Below are positions 16,384 to 24,775 of a stretch of 64,000 nucleotides of DNA, piece after piece. A program made the translations under genes and the position numbers. How positions within the stretch are numbered: the stretch's first letter is position 1; each line of letters opens with the position of its first letter. This stretch comes from Amycolatopsis nivea (GTDB lineage: Bacteria; Actinomycetota; Actinomycetes; Mycobacteriales; Pseudonocardiaceae): positions 1-64,000 of the forward strand of contig NZ_SDLT01000050.1 in assembly GCF_004522235.1 (NCBI RefSeq), written 5' to 3'. The notes beneath the pieces are model-generated. The model saw only the letters and a list, made by a program, of their open reading frames with translations, was not told the DNA's origin and did no database searches.

Positions 16384-16914
16384 GTGGCTGGAGACACCGT
16401 CATCACCGTGGTCGGGAACCTGACGTCCGACCCGGAGCTGCGCTTCACCCCGTCCGGTGCGGCGGTCGCGAACTTCACCGTCGCGTCCACCCCGCGCACC
16501 CTCGACCGCCAGAGCGGCGAGTGGAAGGACGGCGAGGCGCTGTTCCTGCGCTGCAACATCTGGCGGCAGGCGGCGGAGAACGTCGCCGAGTCGCTCACGC
16601 GGGGCGCCCGCGTGGTGGTGCAGGGGCGGCTGAAGCAGCGGTCTTTCGAGACCAAGGAAGGCGAGAAGCGCACCGTCGTAGAGCTCGAGGTCGACGAGAT
16701 CGGCCCCTCGCTGCGCTACGCGACGGCGAAGGTCAACAAGGTCAGCCGCGGTGGCGGCGGCGGCGGTGACTTCGGCGGCGGAGGCGGCGGCTTCAACGGA
16801 GGCGGCGGCAATCGCGGCGGCGGCGGCAACAGCGCGCCCGCCGACGACCCGTGGGGCTCGGCCCCGCCCGCGGGCGGTGGCGGCGGAGGCTTCTCCGACG
16901 AACCCCCGTTCTGA
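16384..16914 (+). CDS. ssb: single-stranded DNA-binding protein
   Basis: SSB coats single-stranded DNA in replication, recombination and repair. The OB fold occupies about residues 1-115 (GDTVITVVGNLTSDPELRF, FLRCNIWRQAAENVAESL, RVVVQGRLKQRSFETKEGEKRTV in parts). A glycine-rich, low-complexity linker follows, then the acidic partner-binding tip ending DEPPF. The 176-residue length is typical of actinobacterial SsbA. The GTG start at 16384 follows GAAGGG by a normal distance. It sits between rpsF and rpsR as in most actinobacteria, tying SSB supply to ribosomal protein transcription and to the nearby dnaB. Confidence 0.97.
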   Translation: MAGDTVITVVGNLTSDPELRFTPSGAAVANFTVASTPRTLDRQSGEWKDGEALFLRCNIWRQAAENVAESLTRGARVVVQGRLKQRSFETKEGEKRTVVELEVDEIGPSLRYATAKVNKVSRGGGGGGDFGGGGGGFNGGGGNRGGGGNSAPADDPWGSAPPAGGGGGGFSDEPPF

Positions 16915-16948
16915 TCTCATCTCTTTCTAGAATTCCAGGAGTACAACA

Positions 16949-17197
16949 GTGGCCAAGCCACCCATTCGCAAGCCCAAGAAGAAGGTCTGCGTGTTCTGCA
17001 AGGCCGAGAAGAAGGGCCGCCCGGAAACGATCGACTACAAGGACACCAACCTGCTGCGGAAGTACATTTCCGACCGCGGCAAGATCCGTGCCCGTCGCGT
17101 CACCGGCAACTGCAGCCAGCACCAGCGCGACATCGCCATCGCGGTGAAGAACTCGCGCGAGATGGCTCTGCTGCCCTACACGTCCACCGCGCGCTGA
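16949..17197 (+). CDS. rpsR: 30S ribosomal protein S18, cysteine-containing form
   Basis: S18 pairs with S6 in the 30S platform. The 82-residue protein has CVFCKAEKKG near its start and VTGNCSQHQRDIA later, so it is the zinc-binding (C+) form rather than the Cys-less form that actinobacteria express under zinc starvation. The core LLRKYISDRGKI and RARRVTG is standard. GTG at 16949 follows CCAGGAG. A 14-base gap to rplI indicates co-transcription. Confidence 0.97.
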   Translation: MAKPPIRKPKKKVCVFCKAEKKGRPETIDYKDTNLLRKYISDRGKIRARRVTGNCSQHQRDIAIAVKNSREMALLPYTSTAR

Positions 17198-17211
17198 GGG
17201 GAGCACTAGTC

Positions 17212-17676
17212 ATGGCGAAGATCATTCTCACCACGGACGTGGCGAACCTTGGCGGCCCCGGCGACATCGTCGAGGTCAAGGACGGCTACGCCCGCAACTA
17301 CCTGCTGCCGCGCGGTTACGCGATCGTGGCCAGCAAGGGCGCGGAGAAGAACGTGCGCACGATCCAGCGCGCACAGGAATCCCGCCGCATCCGCGACCTC
17401 GACCACGCCAAGGAAATCAAGGCGACCCTCGAGGGCCTCGGCGCGATCCAGCTGACCGGCAAGGCCGCGGCTGGCTCGAAGAAGCTCTTCGGCTCGATCA
17501 CCGCCGGCGAGATCGTCGACGCGATCAAGGCCCAGGGCGGCCCGCTGCTCGACAAGCGCGTCCTCGACCTGCGCGACCACATCAAGACGGTCGGCAAGCA
17601 CTCGGTCAACGCCCGCCTGCACCCGAACGTCAAGGTGGACCTCCGCCTCGAGGTCAAGGCTGTGGCCGCGAACTGA
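17212..17676 (+). CDS. rplI: 50S ribosomal protein L9
   Basis: L9 binds 23S rRNA domain V and bridges neighbouring ribosomes. The 154-residue protein shows the N-terminal signature KIILTTDVANLGGPGDIVEV followed by DGYARNYLLPRGYA. A long helix comes next, then the C-terminal domain (GSITAGEIVDAIK, HVNARLHPNVKVDL-type ending). It is the last gene of the ribosomal operon and is followed by a strong terminator. Confidence 0.97.
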   Translation: MAKIILTTDVANLGGPGDIVEVKDGYARNYLLPRGYAIVASKGAEKNVRTIQRAQESRRIRDLDHAKEIKATLEGLGAIQLTGKAAAGSKKLFGSITAGEIVDAIKAQGGPLLDKRVLDLRDHIKTVGKHSVNARLHPNVKVDLRLEVKAVAAN

Positions 17677-17688
17677 CGGCTTTTCTGT

Positions 17689-17730
17689 GAAACCGCCCCT
17701 GGGAGATCCTCCCGGGGGCGGTTTCGTTTT
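17689..17730 (+). terminator. Rho-independent terminator of the rpsF-rplI operon
   Basis: A 17-bp stem with one G-T wobble (GAAACCGCCCCTGGGAG against CTCCCGGGGGCGGTTTC) closes a three-base loop at 17706-17708 and is followed by GTTTT. Confidence 0.92.
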
Positions 17731-17887
17731 CCACCCCGGTGGCCGCGAAACCACCGCAGGTCCCCAGCTCAGAAGCCCTCCGGCGAACTTGCCAACAGCG
17801 AGCGGGAACCAACTCGCGTGCGTTAACATCCAAGATGCTGATCTCGCCGGGGAAGAGCGAGGCATGGGTTATAAGGGGGCTAGCGAG

Positions 17888-18295
17888 ATGCCTGAAGGAA
17901 CTCCCGCATCCGGCGCGAACACGGGGGTTCAGGTGCCCCCAGTCCCGCCGATCATGGTGGGCAGCTACGGCAAGGCCGGCGGCTACAAGTTCACCGAGGA
18001 CGAGGTCGACTCAGTCATCAAGCAGTGGCAGGACCTGCTCACCGACCTGACCAAGGACCGCAGCTACGCCATCACCGTCGCGGAGGTGAACCCGCCTGCT
18101 GACGAAGTGGCCAGCCACACCTTCGTCAACCAGGGTGCCAACCCTTCGGGGAAGAGCCTCTTGGACGAGCACGAGAAAATGGTCAAGTACACCCTGAACT
18201 TCATCGACGCGCTCACTGCGGCGAAGAAGAAGATCACCGTTGCCGAGCTGCACAATGCCGAAGACATGAAGAAGCAGACACAGAGTGGGCTCTGA
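17888..18295 (+). CDS. PE-like ESX-associated small helical protein
   Basis: The predicted protein has 135 residues, no signal peptide and a mostly helical composition (FTEDEVDSVIKQWQDLLTDL, then EHEKMVKYTLNFIDALTAAKKK). In size and position it resembles the PE partner of PE/PPE-type ESX substrates, but it lacks a clear YxxxD/E secretion motif, so the family call rests partly on neighbours. ATG at 17888 follows AAGGGGG at 8 bases; another ATG at 17864 is possible. It is the first gene of a four-gene set with a DUF3558 lipoprotein, a PPE-like protein and EspG. No ESX secretion machinery is in this window, so export would depend on a locus elsewhere. Confidence 0.6.
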   Translation: MPEGTPASGANTGVQVPPVPPIMVGSYGKAGGYKFTEDEVDSVIKQWQDLLTDLTKDRSYAITVAEVNPPADEVASHTFVNQGANPSGKSLLDEHEKMVKYTLNFIDALTAAKKKITVAELHNAEDMKKQTQSGL

Positions 18296-18302
18296 TCACC
18301 AC

Positions 18303-18917
18303 ATGCCAAAACACATCGCGCGGCTCGCCGCCGGCACTGTCGTCGCCCTCAGCTTGCTGACTGCCTGCAGCGGCGGGACCGGCGGCACTGCTGAACCTCC
18401 CGCGTCCGGTACCCCCGGCTCGACGAGTTCCGACAACTCGTCGAGCAACGGCGTACCGAAAGTCCCGGCACCGCTTCCGACTGAGAAGCTGCTCGCCGAT
18501 CCGTGCTCGGCTCTCAGCGACAGCGACGTCCAAGCGCTCGGCCTCGCCTCGCCCGGGAAGGCCAACGACAACACGCCGCGCGGGTGCGACTGGCAATCTT
18601 CGGATCCGGAGCTCAGCTCGAACGGGATCGTCATCTCGCCGCTCCCGCAAAACAAGAACGGCCTAGCCGACACCTACTCGATGAAGTCGAGCCAGGCGTA
18701 CTTCGAGCCGACCCAGATCGCTGGTTACCCCGCAGTTTTCGCTTCTGCGCAAGACTCGCGCAAGTCTGGCGCGTGCGCGCTTGTCGTCGGCGTCACCGAT
18801 CAGCTCACCGTCGCCATCGTCGATGGAATTAACAAGGGCAAGAACCACGACAACCCGTGCGAGCCGCTGACCAAGATCGGCACCGCGATGATCAACCACC
18901 TCAAGACAGAGTCTTGA
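18303..18917 (+). CDS. DUF3558 lipoprotein
   Basis: This exported lipoprotein of 204 residues has a lipobox LLTAC near residue 23 after a short basic-hydrophobic signal. A Ser/Gly/Pro-rich linker and a DUF3558 domain follow, with PCSALSDSDVQALGL and GCDWQSS (two conserved cysteines). Such lipoproteins frequently accompany PE/PPE-like genes in Pseudonocardiaceae; their role is unknown. ATG at 18303 is used because it gives a compact signal peptide; a GTG at 18285 overlapping the previous gene is an alternative, and neither has a strong ribosome site. Confidence 0.8.
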   Translation: MPKHIARLAAGTVVALSLLTACSGGTGGTAEPPASGTPGSTSSDNSSSNGVPKVPAPLPTEKLLADPCSALSDSDVQALGLASPGKANDNTPRGCDWQSSDPELSSNGIVISPLPQNKNGLADTYSMKSSQAYFEPTQIAGYPAVFASAQDSRKSGACALVVGVTDQLTVAIVDGINKGKNHDNPCEPLTKIGTAMINHLKTES

Positions 18918-18959
18918 TCGCTACACGGCTGTAGCAGGCCCGGAAGGAAGATTCTCATT

Positions 18960-20321
18960 ATGGGGAATGAGGACAACAGCACAGGCAACACGCTGAAGAA
19001 CACTGCCAAGGGTGCGGCCATCGGAGCCACCTACGGCGCCGTGCTCGGGCCTGAGGGAGCAGTCGTCGGAGGCGTGGTTGGCGGCCTGGTCGGTGCGGCA
19101 ACCAGCATCTTCAGCGGCGGACCGCACGCCGAACATGCCCAAGCGAACGTCGGTGGCGGGTCAATCGACGCGTACACGATCTACGACAAGATCAGCAAAG
19201 GCAACACCAGTTCGCTCGACGGGGGCAGGAGCGCAGCCGACACGCTCAAGCAGCGGCACTCCGCTCGCTCTCAGCAGATCGATGCACTGAACAACAAGAT
19301 GAGCAGCGCTTGGCAGGGCAACAGCGCGGGCGCGGCCCAGTCGGGCGCGAATGCGCTGAAGATCTGGCACGACGACTCCGCCAACAATCTTGGCAAGAGC
19401 CAGACCTTCATGACCAACCAGGTCGACGCGTTCCACGACGTGCACGGCAAGGTCCAGGAACTGCCCAAAGACCCGCCCGAAATGAAGTGGTACGACCACC
19501 AGCCGTTCAGCGACAAAGACGACGAGATCGACAAGTACAACCAGAACAGCCAGACGAACGTCCAGGCCTACACCGCGTACTACGGCTCGAGTTCCCAGAA
19601 CGCCGGCGGGATGCCGCAGTACAACGTGTGGCAGGGCAACAACATTTCCGACGGCAGCACCGACCCCGGCAAGTACGGCGGCGGTCCGGGCACCGGTCCC
19701 GGCGGCAGCGGCGGATTCAGCGGCGGGCCGGGCGGTGTCGGCGGCGGCGGCTTCACCCCGCCGAAAACGAACCCGCCGAAGTTCACCCCGCCGGGCGGTG
19801 GCGGCGGCAACTACAAGCCGCCGAAGGTTGATCCGCCGAAGTTCACCCCGCCGGGCGGTCCCGGCGGGCCCGGCCAATTCACCCCGCCTGGCGATGGCAC
19901 GACGACCTCGGGCTGGACGCCGCCGACGACTGACCCGGCGAAGTTCGACCCGAGCACCTTCGGCCCGACCGGCGGCGGCAGCGGGTACGGCGGTGGAAGC
20001 GGGGGCGGCAGCGGTGCCGGTGGCGCTTTCGGACCCGGCGGATTCGGCGGCGCGGGCTTCGGGCCCGGCGGCAGCGGTTCCGGTGCGGCGGCAGGCGGCG
20101 CCGGTGCAGGCGCTGGCGGCGCAGGCGCCATGGGCGGCATGCGTGGCGCCGGCGCAGCGGGCAAGGCCGGTGCGGCAGGCATGGGCGGCATGGGCGGCGG
20201 AGCCAAGGGCGGCAAGGGCCAGGAGGACGAGGAGCACCAAACCAAGTACCTGCTGGAAGAGGACGGCAACGACATCTTCGGTTCCGACCAGATGACCGTT
20301 CCGCCGGTCATCGGTGAATGA
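18960..20321 (+). CDS. PPE-like / WXG-containing ESX substrate with Gly-Pro-rich tail
   Basis: The protein has 453 residues. Residues about 15-55 form a glycine-zipper hydrophobic stretch (AAIGATYGAVLGPEG, VVGGVVGGLVGAA). A helical domain with a WxG turn follows (W118-Q-G120 in SSAWQGNSAG) and continues to about residue 215. The C-terminal half is low complexity: first Pro-rich repeats of the PPKFTPPGG type, then almost pure Gly/Ala/Ser, ending in an acidic stretch (EDEEHQTKYLLEEDGNDIFG). This plan matches actinobacterial PPE-like substrates that pair with a PE partner and an EspG chaperone. Its stop overlaps the espG-like start by four bases. Surface or secreted location is inferred. Confidence 0.72.
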   Translation: MGNEDNSTGNTLKNTAKGAAIGATYGAVLGPEGAVVGGVVGGLVGAATSIFSGGPHAEHAQANVGGGSIDAYTIYDKISKGNTSSLDGGRSAADTLKQRHSARSQQIDALNNKMSSAWQGNSAGAAQSGANALKIWHDDSANNLGKSQTFMTNQVDAFHDVHGKVQELPKDPPEMKWYDHQPFSDKDDEIDKYNQNSQTNVQAYTAYYGSSSQNAGGMPQYNVWQGNNISDGSTDPGKYGGGPGTGPGGSGGFSGGPGGVGGGGFTPPKTNPPKFTPPGGGGGNYKPPKVDPPKFTPPGGPGGPGQFTPPGDGTTTSGWTPPTTDPAKFDPSTFGPTGGGSGYGGGSGGGSGAGGAFGPGGFGGAGFGPGGSGSGAAAGGAGAGAGGAGAMGGMRGAGAAGKAGAAGMGGMGGGAKGGKGQEDEEHQTKYLLEEDGNDIFGSDQMTVPPVIGE

Positions 20322-21130
20322 GGCTTGGCGACGTGATCACCCTCGACCGGCCCGTGACCTTCACCGCCTACACGCTGTGCAACCTGATCCGGCGGCGGGG
20401 CGCGGAGCCGCACAAGGTCATCGGCGAGACAGCCGCGTTCTATGTGCCCGAGGACCAGCGCAAGCTGGACGAGCAGGTCAATGCGGGCCTGCAGCAGGCA
20501 GGCTTGATGGGACCGCGGGGGATCGACCGCGACCTGCTCGCGTTGATCGACTCCATCTCGCGGCCGCATTTGGAGTACTACGGCTGGTTTGACGGTCAGT
20601 TCGAAGACGGCAGCCCGGCCAACTTCTCCGCGCTGGTGGGCAGCGGCAACGGCGGCGGATTCGGCCTGGTCCGGGTCGGCCGCCAGCCGACGCTCGCTGT
20701 CACCCGGCAACGGCCGGAACTGCTCCTCGAGACCTTCCTGGACATCGTTCCGGCCGCCCGAACGCCTCCTGGGCAAGCCCTGCTCGTCGACCGCAAGGAA
20801 TTCGAGACCGGGCGAGCCAATGACTCCGGCGAACCGCGGAGTTCGATCATGGTCGGCGACCAGGGCCGGAAGCACCAAGCATCGCCGCTGAAGGAGATTC
20901 AGCGGATCATGCAGGCGCCGCGGACCGGCAACGGCACGTTGTACGTCGCTGCCCGGACGGCAAACGGCGCACGCAAGCGAATCCCCAAGCCGATCAACTT
21001 CGTGGACATCGACGAAGGGCGCTGGCTGATGGAGGAGCGGCCGGGCCGCGAATCCATCGTGGTGTACACGCCGTGGTCCAGGCAGACCGTCTCCGAACGG
21101 CTCCGCCAGGCCCAAAGCGCCTTGGGCTGA
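20318..21130 (+). CDS. EspG-family ESX secretion-associated chaperone
   Basis: This is a cytoplasmic chaperone-type protein of 270 residues that in mycobacteria binds PE-PPE dimers and delivers them to the ESX machine. It begins VITLDRPVTFTAYTLCNLI, matching the usual EspG N-terminus. It continues with central strands (GGFGLVRVGRQPTLAVTRQRP split over two beta strands) and ends with RESIVVYTPWSRQTVSERL. The ATG at 20318 overlaps the stop of the PPE-like gene (ATGA), indicating translational coupling and supporting a substrate-chaperone pair. Confidence 0.82.
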   Translation: MRLGDVITLDRPVTFTAYTLCNLIRRRGAEPHKVIGETAAFYVPEDQRKLDEQVNAGLQQAGLMGPRGIDRDLLALIDSISRPHLEYYGWFDGQFEDGSPANFSALVGSGNGGGFGLVRVGRQPTLAVTRQRPELLLETFLDIVPAARTPPGQALLVDRKEFETGRANDSGEPRSSIMVGDQGRKHQASPLKEIQRIMQAPRTGNGTLYVAARTANGARKRIPKPINFVDIDEGRWLMEERPGRESIVVYTPWSRQTVSERLRQAQSALG

Positions 21131-21844
21131 GCACCCGAGCGTTACTCCGGGTGGGGTTTCCGGCGCGGCACCGTGCGGTGTCCGGCCGGTGAACCTCACC
21201 CGGTTTCGCGTTTGCACGCGGTTAACCTGCACTTTTGCCGGATCGCTCACTGTGCGCAGCCATCGGCTGGGCCGCGTGGGGAATTCTCCTTCGTTCAGCC
21301 TATCGAGGCAGTGATCTACCGTGCGTAGCAACCATCCACAGGGCGGTGGACCAACGCGGGGGCGACACGCCGAAGAACCAGTTCGGCACGACACGCCGGA
21401 CGAGTTTTCGGGAAGTTCTCCACAGTCTCTGCACAGGCCTTGACCTGCGGGTTCAGTGAAGCCGATCTGCACTGTCCCCACTTTGTCCACAGGCTCGCGG
21501 GTACCTGTGATTCGTTGCCCCCAGTCATCCACAGGTTGTCCACAGCACGGTCAACAACCGGAATTGCGCTCGTCCTTCCGGGGGATCTAGCGTGCGTTCG
21601 CGCCCGGTACTCCCGGTGGCTCCGCGTGGCGGTCACCGGTGCGGGGAACCGTCCGGTCCATCATCGAAGGGGGCCGGACGGGCGGGTGGGAAAGCCGGGC
21701 CGATTCCGGCATACTCGAACAGGTGTTCGCCTGGGCTGACCGTCACGGGCGGCAGCGGGCGGGTGCGGTTCGGCACAGGACAGGCGCACGCGAGACGACG
21801 GGGACGGCCGGTACGACGGCTGGGCGAGGGGAGGTGTCCGGGCA
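21131..21844 (+). other. 714-base gene-free stretch upstream of dnaB
   Basis: No open frame here has coding character. The stretch contains five same-orientation DnaA-box-like sites (listed separately) between 21332 and 21544 and the ribosome site GGGGAGG just before dnaB. No tRNA or clear terminator is visible after the EspG gene. Confidence 0.6.
21332..21544 (+). promoter_or_regulatory. cluster of five DnaA-box-like sequences
   Basis: TTGTCCACA, the form preferred by high-GC actinobacterial DnaA, occurs exactly at 21483-21491 and 21536-21544. Near matches are CCATCCACA at 21332-21340, TTCTCCACA at 21416-21424 and TCATCCACA at 21525-21533. All lie on the plus strand, 300-510 bases before dnaB. 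They could mediate DnaA control of dnaB or titrate DnaA. There is no dnaA or dnaN beside them, so this is not an obvious oriC. Confidence 0.6.
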
Positions 21845-23248
21845 GTGGCGGTGACCGATGACCGCGGTCCGGCGTACGCGGAGTCCGATCCGGGTCCGAG
21901 CGACCCCGGCCCCGGCGGGTTCGACCGCCAGCCGCCGCAGGACATCGCGGCGGAGCAGTCGGTGCTCGGCGGCATGCTGCTGTCGAAGGACGCGGTCGCC
22001 GACGTCATCGAGGCGCTCGGACCCGGCGACTTCTACCGGCCCGCGCACCAAGCCGTCTACGACTGCATCCTCGACCTCTACGGCCGCGGCGAACCGGCCG
22101 ACCCGATCACCGTGGCGGCCGAACTCGAGCGGCGCGGCGAACTCGGCCGCGTCGGCGGCGCGCCGTACCTGCACACCCTCATCGCGACCGTGCCCACCGC
22201 GGCCAACGCGGGCTACTACGCCGAGATCGTGTCCGAGAAGGCGGTGCTGCGCCGTCTCGTGGAGGCGGGCACGCGCATCGTGCAGTACGGCTACGGCGCG
22301 GCCGCGGCGGACGGCGCGAACATCGACGAGGTCGTCGACCGCGCGCAGGCCGCGATCTACGACGTCACCGAACGCCGCACGAGCGAGGACTACGTCGCGC
22401 TGGAGGACCTGCTCCAGCCGACCATGGACGAGATCGACGCGATCGCCTCGCGCGGCGGCCAGTCCCAGGGCATCCCGACCGGATTCGCCGACTTCGACGA
22501 GCTGACCAATGGCCTGCACCCCGGCCAGATGATCATCGTCGCGGCCCGTCCCGGTGTCGGCAAGTCGACTCTCGGCCTGGACTTCGTCCGCTCCGCCTCC
22601 ATCAAACACGGCCTGACCAGCGTCATCTTCTCCCTGGAAATGAGCCGGACCGAGATCGTGATGCGCATGCTGTCGGCCGAGGCGAAAATCCGCCTCGCCG
22701 ACATGCGCGGCGGCAAGATGTCCGACGACGACTGGACGCGGCTGGCCCGGCGGATGAGCGAGGTGTCGGAAGCCCCGCTGTTCGTCGACGACTCGCCGAA
22801 CATGACGATGATGGAGATCCGCGCGAAGGCCCGCCGGCTCAAGCAGCGGCACGACCTCAAGCTCGTGGTCGTCGACTATCTGCAGCTGATGACCTCCGGC
22901 AAGCGCGTCGAATCGCGGCAGCAGGAAGTCTCGGAATTCTCCCGTCAGCTCAAGCTGCTGGCGAAGGAGATCGAGGTGCCGGTGATCGCGATCTCCCAGC
23001 TGAACCGTGGTCCGGAACAGCGCACCGACAAGAAGCCGATGCTGTCGGACCTGCGTGAATCCGGCTCACTGGAGCAGGACGCGGACATCGTCATCCTGAT
23101 CAACCGTCCGGACGCCTGGGAACGCGACGACCCGCGCGCCGGCGAGGCCGACCTGATCCTGGCGAAGCACCGTGCCGGTCCGACGAGCACGATCGTGGTC
23201 GCGCACCAGCTGCACTACAGCCGGTTCGCCGACCTGGCCCACGACTGA
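21845..23248 (+). CDS. dnaB: replicative DNA helicase
   Basis: DnaB is the hexameric 5'-3' helicase that unwinds the replication fork. The N-terminal domain starts PPQDIAAEQSVLGGMLLSKDA. The RecA-like C-terminal domain has Walker A ARPGVGKST, FSLEMSR, Walker B LVVVDYLQLM, and AISQLNRGPEQRTDKKP. The 467-residue protein is uninterrupted; unlike several mycobacterial DnaB genes it carries no intein. GTG at 21845 has GGGGAGG about 10 bases upstream. A cluster of DnaA-box-like sites lies in its long upstream region. Confidence 0.97.
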   Translation: MAVTDDRGPAYAESDPGPSDPGPGGFDRQPPQDIAAEQSVLGGMLLSKDAVADVIEALGPGDFYRPAHQAVYDCILDLYGRGEPADPITVAAELERRGELGRVGGAPYLHTLIATVPTAANAGYYAEIVSEKAVLRRLVEAGTRIVQYGYGAAAADGANIDEVVDRAQAAIYDVTERRTSEDYVALEDLLQPTMDEIDAIASRGGQSQGIPTGFADFDELTNGLHPGQMIIVAARPGVGKSTLGLDFVRSASIKHGLTSVIFSLEMSRTEIVMRMLSAEAKIRLADMRGGKMSDDDWTRLARRMSEVSEAPLFVDDSPNMTMMEIRAKARRLKQRHDLKLVVVDYLQLMTSGKRVESRQQEVSEFSRQLKLLAKEIEVPVIAISQLNRGPEQRTDKKPMLSDLRESGSLEQDADIVILINRPDAWERDDPRAGEADLILAKHRAGPTSTIVVAHQLHYSRFADLAHD

Positions 23249-23271
23249 CCCGAGCCGGGCCTGCCGGTCGT

Positions 23272-23811
23272 TCAGGAGCGGCCGCCGGGAGCCCAGTCGT
23301 GTACCTCGATCGCGGCGTAATGCTCCGCGGTGAGGAGTGCGCGGGCCGTGGCGGCATCGGTGGCTTGCACCAGGGCTGCCGTGCCGAGCCAGGCGGTTCC
23401 GTCGTCGGACCACAGGGGGCCGTAGGCGATCAGGGACTCCGTGGTGGGCGGTTCGAGGTCGACGGCGGGGCCGGATCCCAAACCCAGCACCAAATACAGG
23501 TTCGCCACCTCCGGATCGCCGGGGAATTCCCACATCGTGCGGCCAAGGGCGTTGTCCCAGCGGCGGATCAGGACGTCCCGATAGGCACCGGCCTGGTAAT
23601 TCGGTTCCGCGAAAGCGAATTCGCGGACCGCGGCGGCGTCGGGGAGATCGACGATATGCACGCTGCCGGTCGGCACTTCGCCGTCCAGGGTCGGGCCGCG
23701 GGCGATCAGTTCGGCGACGAAACCGTCCATATAGGACCAATGCGCTTCGACCAGCTCGGCGCGCAACGCGGCGGAGCCTGGGCGGTCCCGGTGGTAGCAG
23801 AAGAACTTCAC
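23272..23811 (-). CDS. YciI-like protein
   Basis: The cytoplasmic protein has 179 residues with features of the YCII dimeric alpha/beta fold: KFFCYHRDRPGSAALRAEL, the segment EAHWSYMDGFVAELIARGPTL with the typical His and Asp, then VHIVDLPDAAAVREFAFAEPN. The C-terminal half (ESLIAYGPLWSDDG, TAEHYAAIEVHDWAPGG) looks like a second, weaker copy of a similar unit. GTG at 23811 is chosen from where the fold begins; no clear ribosome site precedes it, and longer starts would run into the divergent dioxygenase gene. The biochemical role is unknown; some relatives act as small-molecule dehydrochlorinases or peroxidase-like proteins. Confidence 0.75.
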   Translation of the reverse strand: MKFFCYHRDRPGSAALRAELVEAHWSYMDGFVAELIARGPTLDGEVPTGSVHIVDLPDAAAVREFAFAEPNYQAGAYRDVLIRRWDNALGRTMWEFPGDPEVANLYLVLGLGSGPAVDLEPPTTESLIAYGPLWSDDGTAWLGTAALVQATDAATARALLTAEHYAAIEVHDWAPGGRS

Positions 23812-23886
23812 CGGTCGAGTCTGGCGCACGGAGGCGGCCGCCGAGGACGAATTCGCCAAGTCCGCGAACCAGGCGTACCGTAGTAG

Positions 23887-23898
23887 TTGAAGTTTCAA
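23887..23898. promoter_or_regulatory. candidate operator TTGAA-GT-TTCAA
   Basis: A perfect 5+5 inverted repeat lies 16 bases before the dioxygenase start codon, in the divergent promoter region. Its spacing suits a MarR or HxlR-like repressor, none of which is encoded nearby. The assignment is inference. Confidence 0.35.
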
Positions 23899-23914
23899 AC
23901 ACTTGGAGGCAGTC

Positions 23915-24694
23915 ATGGCGACCCGCACCCCGGTCCTGTACCTGAGCCACGGTGCGCCGCCGCTCGCCGACGACGCGACGTGGACCCGGCAGCTCGCGGA
24001 ATGGTCCGCTGACCTGGCGAAACCTCGCGCGATCCTGGTCGTTTCGGCGCATTGGGAGGAGGCGCCGCTGACGCTCGGGGCGACCACGACGGTCCCGCTC
24101 GTCTACGACTTCTGGGGCTTCCCCGAGCACTACTACCAGGTCAAATACGCCGCGCCGGGTGCGCCGGAGCTTGCCGCGCGGGTGCGCAAGCTGCTGCATT
24201 CGACCGCGACCCCGGTGCACGACGCCCCGGACCGCGGCCTCGACCACGGTGCGTACGTCCCGCTCGTGGAGATGTTCCCCGAAGCCGACGTCCCGGTGCT
24301 GCAGATCTCCATGCCCTCGCTCGATCCTCAGGCGCTCTACGACCTCGGCCGCAAACTCGCGCCGCTGCGCGACGAGGGCGTGCTGATCATCGGCAGCGGA
24401 TTCTTCACCCACAACCTCCGCGCGATGCGGGAGGTCGACGGCAGCGACGGAACCCCGCCGGGATGGTCCGCGGAATTCGACCACTGGGGCGACGAGATGC
24501 TGCGCGCCCGCGACCTCGACGCGTTGCTCGACTTCCAGCACAAGGCCCCCGCCGCCGCGATGGCGCACCCGCGGATCGAGCACTTCGCGCCGCTGTTCGT
24601 CTCGCTCGGCGCCAGCTCGGCAGAAGGCGAGGGCCGCACGGTGATCGACGGTTTCTGGCACGGACTGGCGAAGCGGTCGCTCGAATTCTCCTGA
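23915..24694 (+). CDS. LigB-type extradiol dioxygenase (4,5-DOPA dioxygenase family)
   Basis: This non-heme iron ring-cleaving dioxygenase family protein has 259 residues. Metal and catalytic histidines are visible in the expected places: LSHGAPPLA near the start, SAHWEEAPLT, and LDHGAYVPLVEMFPEADVPV. The C-terminal IIGSGFFTHNLRAM carries another conserved His. These proteins cleave catechol-like rings or act as zinc/iron enzymes on related phenolics; the actual substrate is unknown. The start at 23915 follows TTGGAGG. It is divergent from the YciI gene and convergent with the chaplin-like gene, sharing a terminator. Confidence 0.88.
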   Translation: MATRTPVLYLSHGAPPLADDATWTRQLAEWSADLAKPRAILVVSAHWEEAPLTLGATTTVPLVYDFWGFPEHYYQVKYAAPGAPELAARVRKLLHSTATPVHDAPDRGLDHGAYVPLVEMFPEADVPVLQISMPSLDPQALYDLGRKLAPLRDEGVLIIGSGFFTHNLRAMREVDGSDGTPPGWSAEFDHWGDEMLRARDLDALLDFQHKAPAAAMAHPRIEHFAPLFVSLGASSAEGEGRTVIDGFWHGLAKRSLEFS

Positions 24695-24701
24695 CCCAGC
24701 A

Positions 24702-24739
24702 CAAAAAACGGGCCCGGAAGCACGTGGCTTCCGGGCCCG
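24702..24739 (-). terminator. terminator between dioxygenase and chaplin-like gene
   Basis: A perfect 13-bp stem (CGGGCCCGGAAGC and its complement) has loop ACGTG. On the minus strand it is followed by TTTTTT (plus-strand A-run 24703-24708), so it is an intrinsic terminator for the chaplin-like gene. It may also act on the plus-strand gene. Confidence 0.9.
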
Positions 24740-24775
24740 CCCAGGTTATCCCCGGCTCGCTTCAGGCGAAGCGAT

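Noticed and set aside
21131..21844. Chromosomal origin oriC
   Set aside because: DnaA-box-like sites are present, but dnaA and dnaN are not adjacent, all sites share one orientation, and no AT-rich unwinding stretch is visible.
21845..23248. Intein in dnaB
   Set aside because: The helicase motifs are continuous from Walker A to the C-terminus with normal spacing.
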